Notes: generated by a model from the letters alone, not told the origin. DNA of 64,000 nt from Dokdonella sp041395345 (GCF_041395345.1 NZ_JAWLAR010000011.1:1-64000); one strand, 5' to 3'; shown: positions 35,998-44,925, counted from the first letter of the stretch. Program-made: numbers and translations.

Positions 35998-36021
35998 CAG
36001 CAGCGGGATGTGCCGCTGCTG
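35998..36021. terminator. Hairpin between convergent genes (possible bidirectional terminator)
   Basis: A perfect 9-bp stem (CAGCAGCGG / CCGCTGCTG) with a 6-base loop lies between the convergent Sel1-protein and ppsA genes. No T-run follows on either side, so termination is only inferred from position. Confidence 0.4.
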
Positions 36022-36052
36022 TGTGTGCAATCAAGTAACGGCCGAGGTGTCT

Positions 36053-38425
36053 TCAGCCGGCCTTCTTCTTGGCCAGCTTGAGCCAGGTATCAACAACCGT
36101 ATCGGGATTCAGCGAGACGGAATCGATGCCTTCTTCCATCAGCCATTCTGCGAGGTCGGGGTGGTCGCTGGGGCCCTGGCCGCAAATACCCACGTATTTT
36201 CCCTTGCGCTTGGCGGTCTGGATCGCCATCGAGAGGAGCTTCTTGACGGCCGGGTCGCGCTCGTCGAACAGGTGGGCGACGATGCTGGAGTCCCGATCGA
36301 GGCCCAGCGTCAGCTGGGTGAGGTCGTTTGAGCCAATCGAGAAGCCGTCGAAGACATCCAGGAATTCGTCGGCGAGCAGGGCATTGGACGGAACCTCGCA
36401 CATCATGATGATCTTGAGACCGTTCTCACCCTGTCTGAGGCCGTTCTTTGCAAGCACTTCGATGACCTTGCGTCCTTCGTCCACGGTGCGCACAAACGGA
36501 ATCATGACCCAGGCGTTTGCCAGGCCCATTTCCTCGCGGACTTTCTTCATCGCCCGGCATTCCAGCGCAAACGCGGCCGAGAAACTCGGATCGACATAGC
36601 GGCTGGCACCACGGAAGCCGATCATCGGATTTTCCTCGTGCGGCTCGTAGTTCGATCCGCCGATCAGGTTGGCGTATTCGTTCGACTTGAAATCGGACAG
36701 GCGCACGATAACCGGTTCAGGCGCGAATGCGGCCGTGATCGTGGCAATGCCTTCTGCGAGCCGGTCAACGTAGAAATCGACCGGACTGGAATAGCCGGCC
36801 ATGCGTTCGTCGATCTTGCGCCTGGTTTCGGCATCCTGGCTGTCGTACTCGAGCAGGGCCTTGGGATGCACCCCGATATGGCTGGCGATGATCATTTCGA
36901 GACGCGCCAGTCCGACCCCGGCATTCGGCAGCATCGCGAAATCAAATGCACGCTCCGGGTTGGCCACGTTCATCATGATCTTCAGAGGTGCCGGTGGCAT
37001 CTTGCCGAGATCTGCGGTGATGCGTTCGAACTTGAGCTGGCCCTCGTAGATGAATCCGGTGTCGCCTTCGGCGCAAGAAATCGTGACTTCCGCGCCATCA
37101 GGTATCTTGTCCAGGCCATCGCCGGTACCGACGATCGCGGGCACACCGAGTTCGCGAGCGATGATCGCGGCATGACAGGTACGACCGCCGCGATTGGTCA
37201 CGATCGCTGCGGCTCGCTTCATGACCGGCTCCCAATCGGGGTCGGTCATGTCGGCGACCAGCACGTCGCCTTGTTTGACCCGATCCATGTCCTTGATCGA
37301 GCGCACGACGCGGGCCACCCCGCTGCCGATTTTCTGGCCTACCGACCGGCCCTCGGCGAGAATCTTGCCGCGCTCGTCGAGATGGAAGCGTTCGATCTGG
37401 GTGACAGTGCCGCGAGATTTCACGGTTTCAGGACGTGCCTGCACGATGTAGAGCTTGCCGGTGTTTCCATCCTTGGCCCATTCGATATCCATCGGGCGAC
37501 CGTAGTGCTCCTCGATGACCAATGCCTGGCGCGACAGTTCATGCACATCCTCGTCGCTGAGGCAGAACCGGGCGCGGTCGGCCATCGGCGTCTCCTCGAT
37601 GCGCACGCGCTCACCGGGCTTCTCCGAATAGACCATGCGTTGCTGCTTGGATCCGATCTGGCGTCGCAGGATGGCCGGCTTGCCGGCTCTTAGGGTGGGC
37701 TTGTAGATGTAGAACTCATCCGGATTGACCGCACCCTGGACGACCATTTCACCCAGACCGTAGCTGCCGGTCACGAAAACCGCGTCGCGGAAACCCGATT
37801 CGGTATCGAGGGTGAACAGTACGCCGGAGGCGCCGATATCCGAACGCACCATCAGCTGCACGCCAGCCGACAGCGAAACATCCTCATGCCTGAATCCGTG
37901 ATGGACGCGATAGGCGATGGCGCGATCGTTGTACAGCGAGGCGAACACTTCCTTCATCGTGTGGATGACATCATCCGCGCCGCTGACGTTGAGGAAGGTT
38001 TCCTGCTGGCCGGCAAATGAAGCGTCCGGAAGGTCTTCGGCAGTGGCCGACGAACGCACTGCGACAGCGATGTCGCTGGATCCGGCCCTCTCGCAGAGCT
38101 TCGAGTAGGCCGCGCGGACGGCGGTGTCGAATTCGGGGATCAGGGGGGTATCGATGACCCATTGGCGAATCTCGGCACCCGCTGTGGTCAGCGCGGAGAC
38201 GTCATCGACGTCCAGCGTCGCAAGGCGGTCCTGAATACGCTGGGCAAGGCCGCTCTGGGCAATGAACTTCTGAAAGGCATCGGCTGTGGTGGCATAACCG
38301 CCGGGCACGGAAACGCCAAGTTTGCTCAGGTTGCCGATCATCTCGCCGAGCGAGGAGTTCTTGCCGCCCACCTTGCCTAGATCGGTCAGGCGCAATTCAT
38401 CCAGCCAAAGAACCAGTTCGCTCAA
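36053..38425 (-). CDS. ppsA: Phosphoenolpyruvate synthase
   Basis: PpsA converts pyruvate and ATP to phosphoenolpyruvate, AMP and phosphate in gluconeogenesis. The 790-residue protein has the three expected parts. The N-terminal ATP-binding domain includes VGGKNSSLGEMI, AVRSSATAEDLPDASFAGQQETFLNV. The central phosphohistidine domain carries the catalytic histidine in GGRTCHAAIIARELGVPAIVG. The C-terminal PEP/pyruvate barrel includes SIGSNDLTQLTLGLDRDS and GICGQGPSDHPDLAEWL. Translation begins at TTG (38425) with GGAG six bases upstream. It is divergent from ppsR, which encodes its kinase/phosphatase regulator. Confidence 0.97.
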   Translation of the reverse strand: MSELVLWLDELRLTDLGKVGGKNSSLGEMIGNLSKLGVSVPGGYATTADAFQKFIAQSGLAQRIQDRLATLDVDDVSALTTAGAEIRQWVIDTPLIPEFDTAVRAAYSKLCERAGSSDIAVAVRSSATAEDLPDASFAGQQETFLNVSGADDVIHTMKEVFASLYNDRAIAYRVHHGFRHEDVSLSAGVQLMVRSDIGASGVLFTLDTESGFRDAVFVTGSYGLGEMVVQGAVNPDEFYIYKPTLRAGKPAILRRQIGSKQQRMVYSEKPGERVRIEETPMADRARFCLSDEDVHELSRQALVIEEHYGRPMDIEWAKDGNTGKLYIVQARPETVKSRGTVTQIERFHLDERGKILAEGRSVGQKIGSGVARVVRSIKDMDRVKQGDVLVADMTDPDWEPVMKRAAAIVTNRGGRTCHAAIIARELGVPAIVGTGDGLDKIPDGAEVTISCAEGDTGFIYEGQLKFERITADLGKMPPAPLKIMMNVANPERAFDFAMLPNAGVGLARLEMIIASHIGVHPKALLEYDSQDAETRRKIDERMAGYSSPVDFYVDRLAEGIATITAAFAPEPVIVRLSDFKSNEYANLIGGSNYEPHEENPMIGFRGASRYVDPSFSAAFALECRAMKKVREEMGLANAWVMIPFVRTVDEGRKVIEVLAKNGLRQGENGLKIIMMCEVPSNALLADEFLDVFDGFSIGSNDLTQLTLGLDRDSSIVAHLFDERDPAVKKLLSMAIQTAKRKGKYVGICGQGPSDHPDLAEWLMEEGIDSVSLNPDTVVDTWLKLAKKKAG

Positions 38426-38669
38426 GGGAATCTCCGGGAAAAATATCGCAGTGCGTCATTCTACCGGCTATGCCGCGCGGGCAACACTCCGGAGTTGGTC
38501 CCGGAGAGGCTGAAATCAGGCGGCGCCGCCATTTCCCCTGGAAATCGATTGCATGGGTGTCGTCACGGCCGTGCAGGCTGATGGGCGCTTCGCGGCTGGA
38601 CTGACTCCGGTGGTTCGCCTGAGTCGCCCGATTGAATAGACTGGGCGTCCGAAACCCACTGGAATTCGC

Positions 38670-39485
38670 ATGCGTCGCACTGTTTTCTATATCTCCGATG
38701 GCACAGGCATCACCGCGGAAACCATCGGCCACAGCGTGCTGACCCAGTTCGAGGGCGTCGATTTCGATACGTTTCGCGTTCCTTTCGTCGATACCGAAGA
38801 AAAGGCCGAGCGTGCAGCGGAGCGAATCCGGGCCTCGCTGTCGCAGTCCGGGGCGCGACCGATCGTGGTCAACACGATCATGGATCAACAGCTCAGCGAC
38901 ATCGTGGCCAAGGGGGGCGGGCTGATGCTGGATGTCTTTGCGCCTTTCATCGGCCCCCTGCAGGATGAACTTGGCATGCAGCGTTCGTCACGGGTCGGCA
39001 AGGCGCATGGCCTGACCAACTTCGCCGAGTACGAGGCGCGCATCAATGCAACCAACTACGCGCTGTCCCACGACGACGGTATCGACGTGAACTACGATGA
39101 TGCCGAGGTCATCCTGATCGGTGTGTCGAGGGTCGGCAAGACGCCGACATGCCTCTACATGGCGTTGCACTACGGCATCAAGGCAGCCAACTATCCCTTG
39201 ACCGAGGACGACCTCGATCGACTCGAACTGCCGGTGCGCCTGGTTCCGCACAAATCGCGCCTCTACGCACTGAGCATTGATGCCCAGCGTCTGGCCCAGG
39301 TACGCGAAGCGCGTCGACCCGGCAGCAAGTACGCCACACTTGCGCAGTGCCGGCGTGAGCTGGAGCTGGCCGAGAAACTCTATCGGCGCGACGGCATTCC
39401 GATGCAGAGCACGACGAATACATCGATCGAGGAAATCGCCAGCAAGATCCTCTCGCAACTCGGGATCGAGAAGCACATGTTCTGA
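38670..39485 (+). CDS. ppsR: Phosphoenolpyruvate synthase regulatory protein (kinase/pyrophosphorylase)
   Basis: PpsR (PSRP, DUF299) switches PpsA off by ADP-dependent threonine phosphorylation and on again by phosphate-dependent dephosphorylation. The 271-residue product starts MRRTVFYISDGTGITAETIGHSVL, the family signature. The P-loop-like motif ILIGVSRVGKTPTCLYMALHYGIKAANYPL is near residue 150, and NTSIEEIASKIL is near the end. Length is normal. It lies 244 bp from the divergent ppsA start, so target and regulator share one control region. Confidence 0.95.
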   Translation: MRRTVFYISDGTGITAETIGHSVLTQFEGVDFDTFRVPFVDTEEKAERAAERIRASLSQSGARPIVVNTIMDQQLSDIVAKGGGLMLDVFAPFIGPLQDELGMQRSSRVGKAHGLTNFAEYEARINATNYALSHDDGIDVNYDDAEVILIGVSRVGKTPTCLYMALHYGIKAANYPLTEDDLDRLELPVRLVPHKSRLYALSIDAQRLAQVREARRPGSKYATLAQCRRELELAEKLYRRDGIPMQSTTNTSIEEIASKILSQLGIEKHMF

Positions 39486-39566
39486 GGCGGCGAGTCCCGA
39501 ATACTACGCTCGTTGGGCGAGCCAGAACAGACTGGTCGGGGAAATTCCCGATGCTATGATCGAGGC

Positions 39567-40061
39567 ATGTCCACACTGGTCGCCAATCGCAAATCCGTAT
39601 TGCCCAGCCGCTTCGCCTGGCTGATGGGCATGCACGGCGAAAATTACCATCGGCTCGATCGGCTGTTCGCACCGCAGCGCCTGGCCACCGGCTACTACTT
39701 CTCGTCGGTGGACGATCATCTCGACGTGCGCCTGCAGGTGATCGAGCACCATGCGTACACGATCGACATCGAGATGACCTACTGCATCCGCGATCCTGAA
39801 TCCGGTGGCCTCGTGCCTTCGGCGCGCATCCGCATGTATCGCGACGCACGAGTCGCCGAAGTGCTGCACTATCACTCGGACCAGCGGCTTGAACGGGCGC
39901 TCGGTCCCCTGCCTCCGGCGCGAACCGTTTTCGAGCGGCGCGTACGCAAGAGTTCGTTTCTCAATCGCTGGCTCGAGTATCTGGCCGAACAGGGGCATTC
40001 GATCGGCACACTGGAGCAGGCGCCGAGCGTGGCTACCGGGTCGATTCAGGCACTGGCTTGA
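39567..40061 (+). CDS. DUF1249 family protein (YqiB-like)
   Basis: The 164-residue cytoplasmic protein contains the DUF1249 pattern: RFAWLMGMHGENYHRLDRLF, VRLQVIEHHAYTIDIEMTYCI and MYRDARVAEVLHYHSDQR. The family is common in gammaproteobacteria, and E. coli YqiB is its best-known member; its molecular function is not known. The ATG at 39567 matches the conserved N-terminal region. The gene follows ppsR by 81 bp on the same strand. Confidence 0.82.
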   Translation: MSTLVANRKSVLPSRFAWLMGMHGENYHRLDRLFAPQRLATGYYFSSVDDHLDVRLQVIEHHAYTIDIEMTYCIRDPESGGLVPSARIRMYRDARVAEVLHYHSDQRLERALGPLPPARTVFERRVRKSSFLNRWLEYLAEQGHSIGTLEQAPSVATGSIQALA

Positions 40062-40265
40062 CGGGTCCGGTCGGGTCGCGTTTCGGGGAGCGTCCCGCCT
40101 GAAGCGGCGCTTGTTCGACAGATGCAGCTACGCACTGCGCGATTCCCCTCTTCGTGATGCGCAATTGGAAGTGATCTCGAGGTTTGCGCTTGAGGTTTTT
40201 TCGTACCCTCATCCGCCCTGCGGGCACCTTCTCCCGAGGGGAGAAGGAAAGCGAACGGCAGGCAC

Positions 40266-40290
40266 AAAAAAACCCGCTTGCGCGGGCTTT
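40266..40290 (-). terminator. Original tRNA-Asp terminator displaced by the island
   Basis: On the minus strand CCCGC-GCAA-GCGGG is followed by a run of seven T. It lies just outside the left copy of the 20-bp repeat. It therefore looks like the chromosomal terminator of the tRNA operon before the island separated it from the tRNA genes by 11 kb. Confidence 0.6.
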
Positions 40291-40295
40291 CCTGT

Positions 40296-40315
40296 GAAAA
40301 GTGGCGGAGCGGACG
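40296..40315. repeat. attL core (20-bp direct repeat)
   Basis: The 20 bases GAAAAGTGGCGGAGCGGACG match 51403-51422 exactly. Fourteen of them equal the tRNA-Asp 3' end including CCA. It lies 172 bp before the integrase start and marks the left junction. Confidence 0.85.
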
Positions 40316-40487
40316 TCTGTTCAGGTTCAATTCGCGGCAGTTCGCCATTGTTCAGATTAGTCCGATAACCCATTGAGCAAAAAAGCGTTCTACGTTCATT
40401 CGCGTTCGTCGTTGTTCGTTGCAAATCGTCCGCAGCATCGCTACCATTTGGGAATACTCTTGGTAACCCAAGTTTGACGGAGAGATT

Positions 40488-41708
40488 TTGCGATCACGAT
40501 TTCGGCTCACCACGACCGGGTTAAAGGCGATCAAAAAGCCGGGTCGATATTCCGATGGTGGCAACCTGCATCTGTTCGTGAAGGCCAACGGTGCGCGCAC
40601 CTGGGTCTTCCGTTTTGTCTCACCAGTGACCGGAACCCAGCGCGACATGGGCATGGGCAGCGAACTGGACGTCACATTAAAGCGAGCCCGAGAAAAGGCA
40701 GCCGACGCGCGGGCACTTCTGGCCGATGGCATCGACCCGCTGGAAGCCGCTCACAACAATAGGCAGACGGCCCGCGTCCAACGCGCCAAGCAAATGACCT
40801 TTGCGCAGTGCTCAGAGCAGTACATCGAGGCGCACAAGGCAAGCTGGAAGAACCCGAAGCACATCGACCAGTGGACGCGCACCCTGCGAACCTACGGCGC
40901 GCCGATCAATCCGCTGCCTGTCGATTCTATCGACGTGGGCCTGGTCCTGAAGTGCCTGGAGCCTATCTGGAAGACAAAGACCGAGACGGCGACCCGCGTT
41001 CGTGGTCGCATCGAATCCGTTTTGGATTGGGCAACGGTGCGCAAATATCGAACAGGAGAGAACCCGGCGCGCTGGCGTGGCCATCTGGAGGCGCTACTTC
41101 CTGAGCCGTCGAAGGTTCGCAAGGTGGAGCACATGCCCGCACTTGGCGTCGATGATCTGCACACCTTCATGGTCGAGTTGCGGAAACGGCAAGGATTGGC
41201 CGCGCGCTGCCTGGAACTGCAAATCCTGACCGCTACCAGACCGGGCGAGGCGACCGGCGCGCAGTGGGCCGAGTTCGACCTGGCTAACGCGCTGTGGATC
41301 ATTCCTGGCGACCGAATGAAGGCTGGCAAGGAACATCGGGTTCCATTGGTGCCTGCAGCAGTGGCATTGCTGGAGGCCATACCCCGAATCGATGGAAACG
41401 TGTTTCCTGGCACGAAGGGAAGGCCAATTACTACTGCCGCCGGCATGAAGGTCTTAAAGGAAATGCGGCCCGGCCTGACCCAGCACGGATTCCGCTCCAC
41501 GTTCCGCGATTGGGCCGGCGACCGGACAACGCACCCGCGTGAAGTCATCGAACATGCAATGGCGCATCGACTCAAGGATGCCGCTGAAGCTGCCTATCGC
41601 CGCAGTGACGCCCTGGAGCGCCGCAAGCACCTGATGATGGATTGGGCGAGCTTCATCGATGCAGCGCCGCGCACGGACAACGTGACACCTATCGGGCGCC
41701 GGGCATGA
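40488..41708 (+). CDS. int: Tyrosine-type site-specific integrase (DUF4102/P4 type)
   Basis: This 406-residue recombinase would integrate and excise the island at tRNA-Asp. It has the DUF4102 N-terminal arm-binding domain (KKPGRYSDGGNLHLFVKANGARTWVFRFV) and a SAM-like core-binding domain. The C-terminal catalytic domain has arginine I in LTATRPGEATGAQW, the HxxR motif in LTQHGFRSTFRDWA and the nucleophilic tyrosine in AEAAYRRSD. Translation starts at TTG (40488) with GGAGA upstream. Such P4-type integrases are typical of tRNA-targeting islands and satellites. Confidence 0.93.
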   Translation: MRSRFRLTTTGLKAIKKPGRYSDGGNLHLFVKANGARTWVFRFVSPVTGTQRDMGMGSELDVTLKRAREKAADARALLADGIDPLEAAHNNRQTARVQRAKQMTFAQCSEQYIEAHKASWKNPKHIDQWTRTLRTYGAPINPLPVDSIDVGLVLKCLEPIWKTKTETATRVRGRIESVLDWATVRKYRTGENPARWRGHLEALLPEPSKVRKVEHMPALGVDDLHTFMVELRKRQGLAARCLELQILTATRPGEATGAQWAEFDLANALWIIPGDRMKAGKEHRVPLVPAAVALLEAIPRIDGNVFPGTKGRPITTAAGMKVLKEMRPGLTQHGFRSTFRDWAGDRTTHPREVIEHAMAHRLKDAAEAAYRRSDALERRKHLMMDWASFIDAAPRTDNVTPIGRRA

Positions 41709-42382
41709 AAAGAATCCTCGCAATTCCTACGGTGATCCATGAGAAATTAGCCAAGTTCAAGGGCAATCCAGACGACCCAATCTATCTTGCCGCGAAGAAG
41801 ATTGTCTCCGACGCGGGCATGGAAACCGCTTGGACGAAAATCCGAAAATCGACTGAGGCCGAACTACTTTCGACGAAGGAGGAAGGAAAGGCGCTACGGA
41901 AAGCAAGACGTTCGGCGAATGATGATCTGGTCGATTGCGACCTTGAGGCGTATTTCGACTACGTGCTGATGGCCTATGAAGACTCTTTTGAGGTCGACAC
42001 TGACTGGGGGCGAATGTCTCAGTCTGAACGTGACAAGTGGGATGCCGAGCTTGAGGAACTCGAAACGAAGTTGAGAAGGCACTTGTCGCGCGGCCCTGTC
42101 CCCATGAAACCCGAGGACTCTTGGCAGTCCGCATTTCAGGCCGCATCGGGGAGGCGAAGGCCGCAAGAGCTAAGAAGTCCCGGTGAGGCTTTGGCACAAC
42201 GAAAGTTGTTTGTGCTCCTCCTATCCGATCATCTTGATTGCCACTTCGCCAAAGTACACATTGCGGCGATTACTTGCCCAACGAAAACGCTTTTTGACGG
42301 CAAAGCGACGGATAGCTGGGTGAGGCGAACTTTGAGCGGCCGACGCATACCAAGCCGCGCGCCAACGTTTCGCGCAAAGTGA
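41705..42382 (+). CDS. Unknown island protein next to the integrase
   Basis: The 225-residue product is not recognised. It is soluble and strongly charged in the first 140 residues (KSTEAELLSTKEEGKALRKARR, DDLVDCDLEAYFDYVL, QSERDKWDAELEELETKLRRHL), with likely helices. The last 70 residues are less regular (RPQELRSPGEALAQRKLFVLLLSDHLDCHF). The ATG overlaps the integrase stop by four bases, so the two are translationally coupled. It occupies the slot where PICIs often carry interference or regulatory genes. No function is proposed. Confidence 0.6.
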   Translation: MKRILAIPTVIHEKLAKFKGNPDDPIYLAAKKIVSDAGMETAWTKIRKSTEAELLSTKEEGKALRKARRSANDDLVDCDLEAYFDYVLMAYEDSFEVDTDWGRMSQSERDKWDAELEELETKLRRHLSRGPVPMKPEDSWQSAFQAASGRRRPQELRSPGEALAQRKLFVLLLSDHLDCHFAKVHIAAITCPTKTLFDGKATDSWVRRTLSGRRIPSRAPTFRAK

Positions 42383-42488
42383 GTCAGATTTACCCTGAAC
42401 TTGGCAAGAATCTGACCCGTTTCGATGAAAATATGGGCTTAAGTTGATTCCCGAACCGGCGTTGGTGCGCCGGAGTACGGAGTCACTC

Positions 42489-42707
42489 ATGCGACCTGAT
42501 ACGAACGCCGGCACGTCGCCGGTTGACCTGAAACCCACCTTCGCGCCGCTGGTCACGGCCTGCAACGCACACGGCATAGGACGCACAAAAGCGTTCGAGC
42601 TTGCTGCCGCTGGCATCATCGAAACCTTCGCTGTAGGCACACGCCGGTTTGTGGTCCTGGAATCGCTGCGAACCCTTCCTGATCGTCTGAGGGAGAAGGC
42701 AGCATGA
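42489..42707 (+). CDS. AlpA/excisionase-like helix-turn-helix protein
   Basis: This 72-residue protein contains a winged-HTH pattern (AHGIGRTKAFELAAAGIIETFAVGTRRFVVLESL) seen in AlpA and MerR-like excisionases, which bind att DNA and promote excision or activate island genes. The ATG at 42489 has a GGAG-type site eight bases upstream. It overlaps the next gene by four bases. In PICIs AlpA is the usual activator downstream of int, which supports the reading. Confidence 0.75.
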   Translation: MRPDTNAGTSPVDLKPTFAPLVTACNAHGIGRTKAFELAAAGIIETFAVGTRRFVVLESLRTLPDRLREKAA

Positions 42708-43030
42708 GCGCCGTCACCACTACCTTCATGCGCGAATACCTTCGTCGCGATGCTGCAGACAGCAACGGCGATCCGCTGGAAGACGTTTTGCAACTTGCCA
42801 TCAACACGGCAGAAGGGCAGGCGGAAGCATTCATGGGCGTGGCCCTGGTCGACCTGACAGATAGCGACGGCGCATTGCCGGCACCGATTGTCGGGGCAAT
42901 CGCGATCCTGACTCAGGTTGAATTTGATGAACTGCAACCCGACCGGGAACACATGTTGCGGGGCAGGGCGGAATCGCTTTTGCGACCGTATCGCGTCGAG
43001 ACCGGGATCGCCGGAGGTGCCGACGAATGA
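42704..43030 (+). CDS. Phage head-tail connector protein (gp6-like)
   Basis: The 108-residue product fits the HK97 gp6-like connector family: MREYLRRDAADSNGDPLEDVLQLAINTAEGQAEAFMG, then ALPAPIVGAIAILTQVEFDELQPDREHMLRGRAESLLRPYR. Such proteins form a ring under the portal that joins head and tail. Its position before the replication-type genes, away from the portal, is unusual for a phage but similar to orders described for cf-PICIs. It overlaps its neighbours at both ends by four bases. Confidence 0.78.
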   Translation: MSAVTTTFMREYLRRDAADSNGDPLEDVLQLAINTAEGQAEAFMGVALVDLTDSDGALPAPIVGAIAILTQVEFDELQPDREHMLRGRAESLLRPYRVETGIAGGADE

Positions 43031-43575
43031 TGACCCCACAAACACGAAACCCCGCTGGCGGGCGGGGTTTCGCAAAGGCTTCAGGATGTACGGGAACGCA
43101 TAGCAATTTTAGTCCTACTGACAACCTGTTGCAACGACTGGAGGGCGTGCAAAAGTCCGGCGACGGATGGCGCGCAAGGTGTCCCGCGTGCGGTGGCCAG
43201 TCTCGCAAGTTGTCATTGAGCCAAACCGACGAAGGGCGCTGCCTGGTGCATTGTTTTGGATGCGGAGACGCGGTGGCGGTCCTGCAGGCTGTCGGGCTTT
43301 GCCTGGCTGATCTTTACCCTGTCCGACTCAAGCCGCAGACCCCGGAAGAACGGCGCACTGCGCAACGGGCGGCCCGTCAATCCCAATGGGGCGCTGCGCT
43401 CGATATGTTGGCGCTCGAATCGAACGTCGCGTTGATCGCTGCAGGTGAATTGCTGCATGACAGGCCGCTGACCTGGGATGACTTCGTTCGCTTGGTGCAA
43501 GCGTGTGACCGCATTCAGTCGGCAAGGGACGTGCTACGCGACCCGCCGCGCTGGAAGCCGGAGGTGCGCGCATGA
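43027..43575 (+). CDS. CHC2-type zinc-finger primase-like protein
   Basis: The 182-residue product has a DNA-primase-type zinc ribbon at about residues 40-80: ARCPACGGQSRKLSLSQTDEGRCLVHCFGCGDAVAVL. The metal ligands are the CPxC and CxxHCFxC pairs. The rest is helical and lacks a TOPRIM or polymerase core, so it is probably an accessory of the DUF3631 ATPase that follows (four-base overlap). The first 25 residues overlap a strong hairpin at 43045-43072, so translation may begin farther downstream than the ATG at 43027. Confidence 0.7.
   Translation: MMTPQTRNPAGGRGFAKASGCTGTHSNFSPTDNLLQRLEGVQKSGDGWRARCPACGGQSRKLSLSQTDEGRCLVHCFGCGDAVAVLQAVGLCLADLYPVRLKPQTPEERRTAQRAARQSQWGAALDMLALESNVALIAAGELLHDRPLTWDDFVRLVQACDRIQSARDVLRDPPRWKPEVRA
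43045..43072 (+). terminator. Strong hairpin (terminator-like) at the start of the primase-like gene
   Basis: A perfect 11-bp stem (CGAAACCCCGC / GCGGGGTTTCG) encloses a 6-base loop. It would end transcripts from int-alpA-connector or attenuate the primase gene. No T-run follows beyond the stem. Confidence 0.45.
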
Positions 43576-44837
43576 AAGTTGTGAGCCTTGAACAACGCGC
43601 AACGGCACCCCGTATCGACGGGGCCGCAATTCTGCAGGACGCGTACCGCTACATCGGGCGCTTCGTGGCCTATCCAAGCGAGCACGCGCATGTTGCGCAT
43701 GTCCTTTGGATTGCCCACACCCATGCGATGGATGCATGGGATTCAACCCCGCGCATCGCGTTCCTGTCGCCTGAGCCCGGAAGCGGCAAATCGCGGGCGC
43801 TGGAAGTAACCGAACTTCTGGTCCCGCGTGCGGTGGAAGCGGTCAACGTCTCGCCGGCCTATCTATTCCGCAAGGTCGGATCGGAGGAGGGCAGGCCGAC
43901 CGTCCTGTATGACGAAATCGACACCGTATTCGGCCCGAAGGCGAGAGAGAACGAAGAACTTCGCGGACTGTTGAATGCCGGGCATCGCAAGCATTCCGTC
44001 GCTGGTCGCTGCGTCGTGCGCGGGAAGGAAGTATTCACCGAAGAACTGAGCGCCTATTGCGCCGTGGCATTGGCCGGCCTGGGTGACTTGCCCGACACGA
44101 TCCTGACCCGTTCCGTCATAGTGAGGATGCGCAGGCGCGCGCCGAACGAAACCGTCGAACCCTACCGTCGACGGATCAACGGCCCGGATGCCGAGCGGAT
44201 CGCCGAACGCCTGCAATCCTGGATGGAGAGCATCGCCGATGATCTGGTCGACCAGTTTCCAGAGATGCCAGACGGCATTCAGGACCGGGACGCGGATGTT
44301 TGGGAAGCACTGATTCAGGTGGCTGATGCAGCGGGCGGCGACTGGCCAGAGCGGGCGCGTGTTGCGGCTGTTTCGCTTGTTGCGGATTCCAAGCAGAGCC
44401 GGCCCAGCATGGGCATACAACTGTTGGGTGATCTTCGTAAGGTATTCGGGACACGCGAGGCGATGACAACCGAGCTAATCCTGGAGGGATTAGTGGCCCT
44501 GGAGGAATCGCCCTGGGGCGACCTTCGCGGCAAGCCGATGGACTCCAGAGGCCTGGGTAACAAGTTGAGGCAGTACGGCATCAAGCCGGGCGTCATCCGA
44601 ATTGGAGACACGACACGACGCGGATACCGTCGCGCTGATCTTCATGATGCCTGGGTTCGCTACCTGCCTTCGTCTCCCGAGAGAAGCGTAACAAGCGTAA
44701 CAAGCGAAACAACCGGGCCGGATGTTACGGATGTTACGGATGTTACGGATGTTACGTGTCCTACGGGGAGCACCCAGAACGAGGTTTGCCCGCGTTGCGC
44801 GAACGAAGGCTGCGACTATTGCCAGTCCAATAATTGA
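43572..44837 (+). CDS. DUF3631 domain P-loop ATPase
   Basis: The 421-residue protein has a Walker A-like motif (LSPEPGSGKSRALEVTELLV) near residue 65 and a Walker B-like acidic stretch (TVLYDEIDTVFGP) near residue 112. The C-terminal region is of the DUF3631 family, which is often linked to mobile-element replication proteins. The likely role is helicase or initiator together with the upstream zinc-finger protein. Near the C-terminus, 9-bp tandem repeats encode alternating VTS and VTD units, followed by a cysteine pair (CPRCANEGCDYC) that could bind zinc. It is the last early gene before the capsid operon. Confidence 0.8.
   Translation: MKVVSLEQRATAPRIDGAAILQDAYRYIGRFVAYPSEHAHVAHVLWIAHTHAMDAWDSTPRIAFLSPEPGSGKSRALEVTELLVPRAVEAVNVSPAYLFRKVGSEEGRPTVLYDEIDTVFGPKARENEELRGLLNAGHRKHSVAGRCVVRGKEVFTEELSAYCAVALAGLGDLPDTILTRSVIVRMRRRAPNETVEPYRRRINGPDAERIAERLQSWMESIADDLVDQFPEMPDGIQDRDADVWEALIQVADAAGGDWPERARVAAVSLVADSKQSRPSMGIQLLGDLRKVFGTREAMTTELILEGLVALEESPWGDLRGKPMDSRGLGNKLRQYGIKPGVIRIGDTTRRGYRRADLHDAWVRYLPSSPERSVTSVTSETTGPDVTDVTDVTDVTCPTGSTQNEVCPRCANEGCDYCQSNN
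44684..44755 (+). repeat. 9-bp tandem repeats inside the DUF3631 gene
   Basis: AAGCGTAAC occurs twice plus one variant (44684-44710). GGATGTTAC occurs four times in a row (44720-44755). Both encode three-residue units with V-T. They are coding microsatellites that could change length in frame. Confidence 0.85.
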
Positions 44838-44871
44838 TAGACATAGCCTATCGAATATGCTATATCGATAG
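44834..44871 (+). promoter_or_regulatory. Palindromic control region before the capsid operon
   Basis: An AT-rich block has nested inverted repeats. CTATCGA (44848-44854) pairs with TCGATAG (44865-44871), and ATAGC (44843-44847) pairs with GCTAT (44859-44863). A TTGATA -35 (44834-44839) and TATGCT -10 (44856-44861) with 16-bp spacing overlap it. It is the likely switch for capsid genes, with ATG 55 bases downstream of the last arm. Confidence 0.5.
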
Positions 44872-44925
44872 TCGCAAACCGCACGTCGTGAGACGCGCCA
44901 ATCCCAACTAGATGGAAACCAAATT

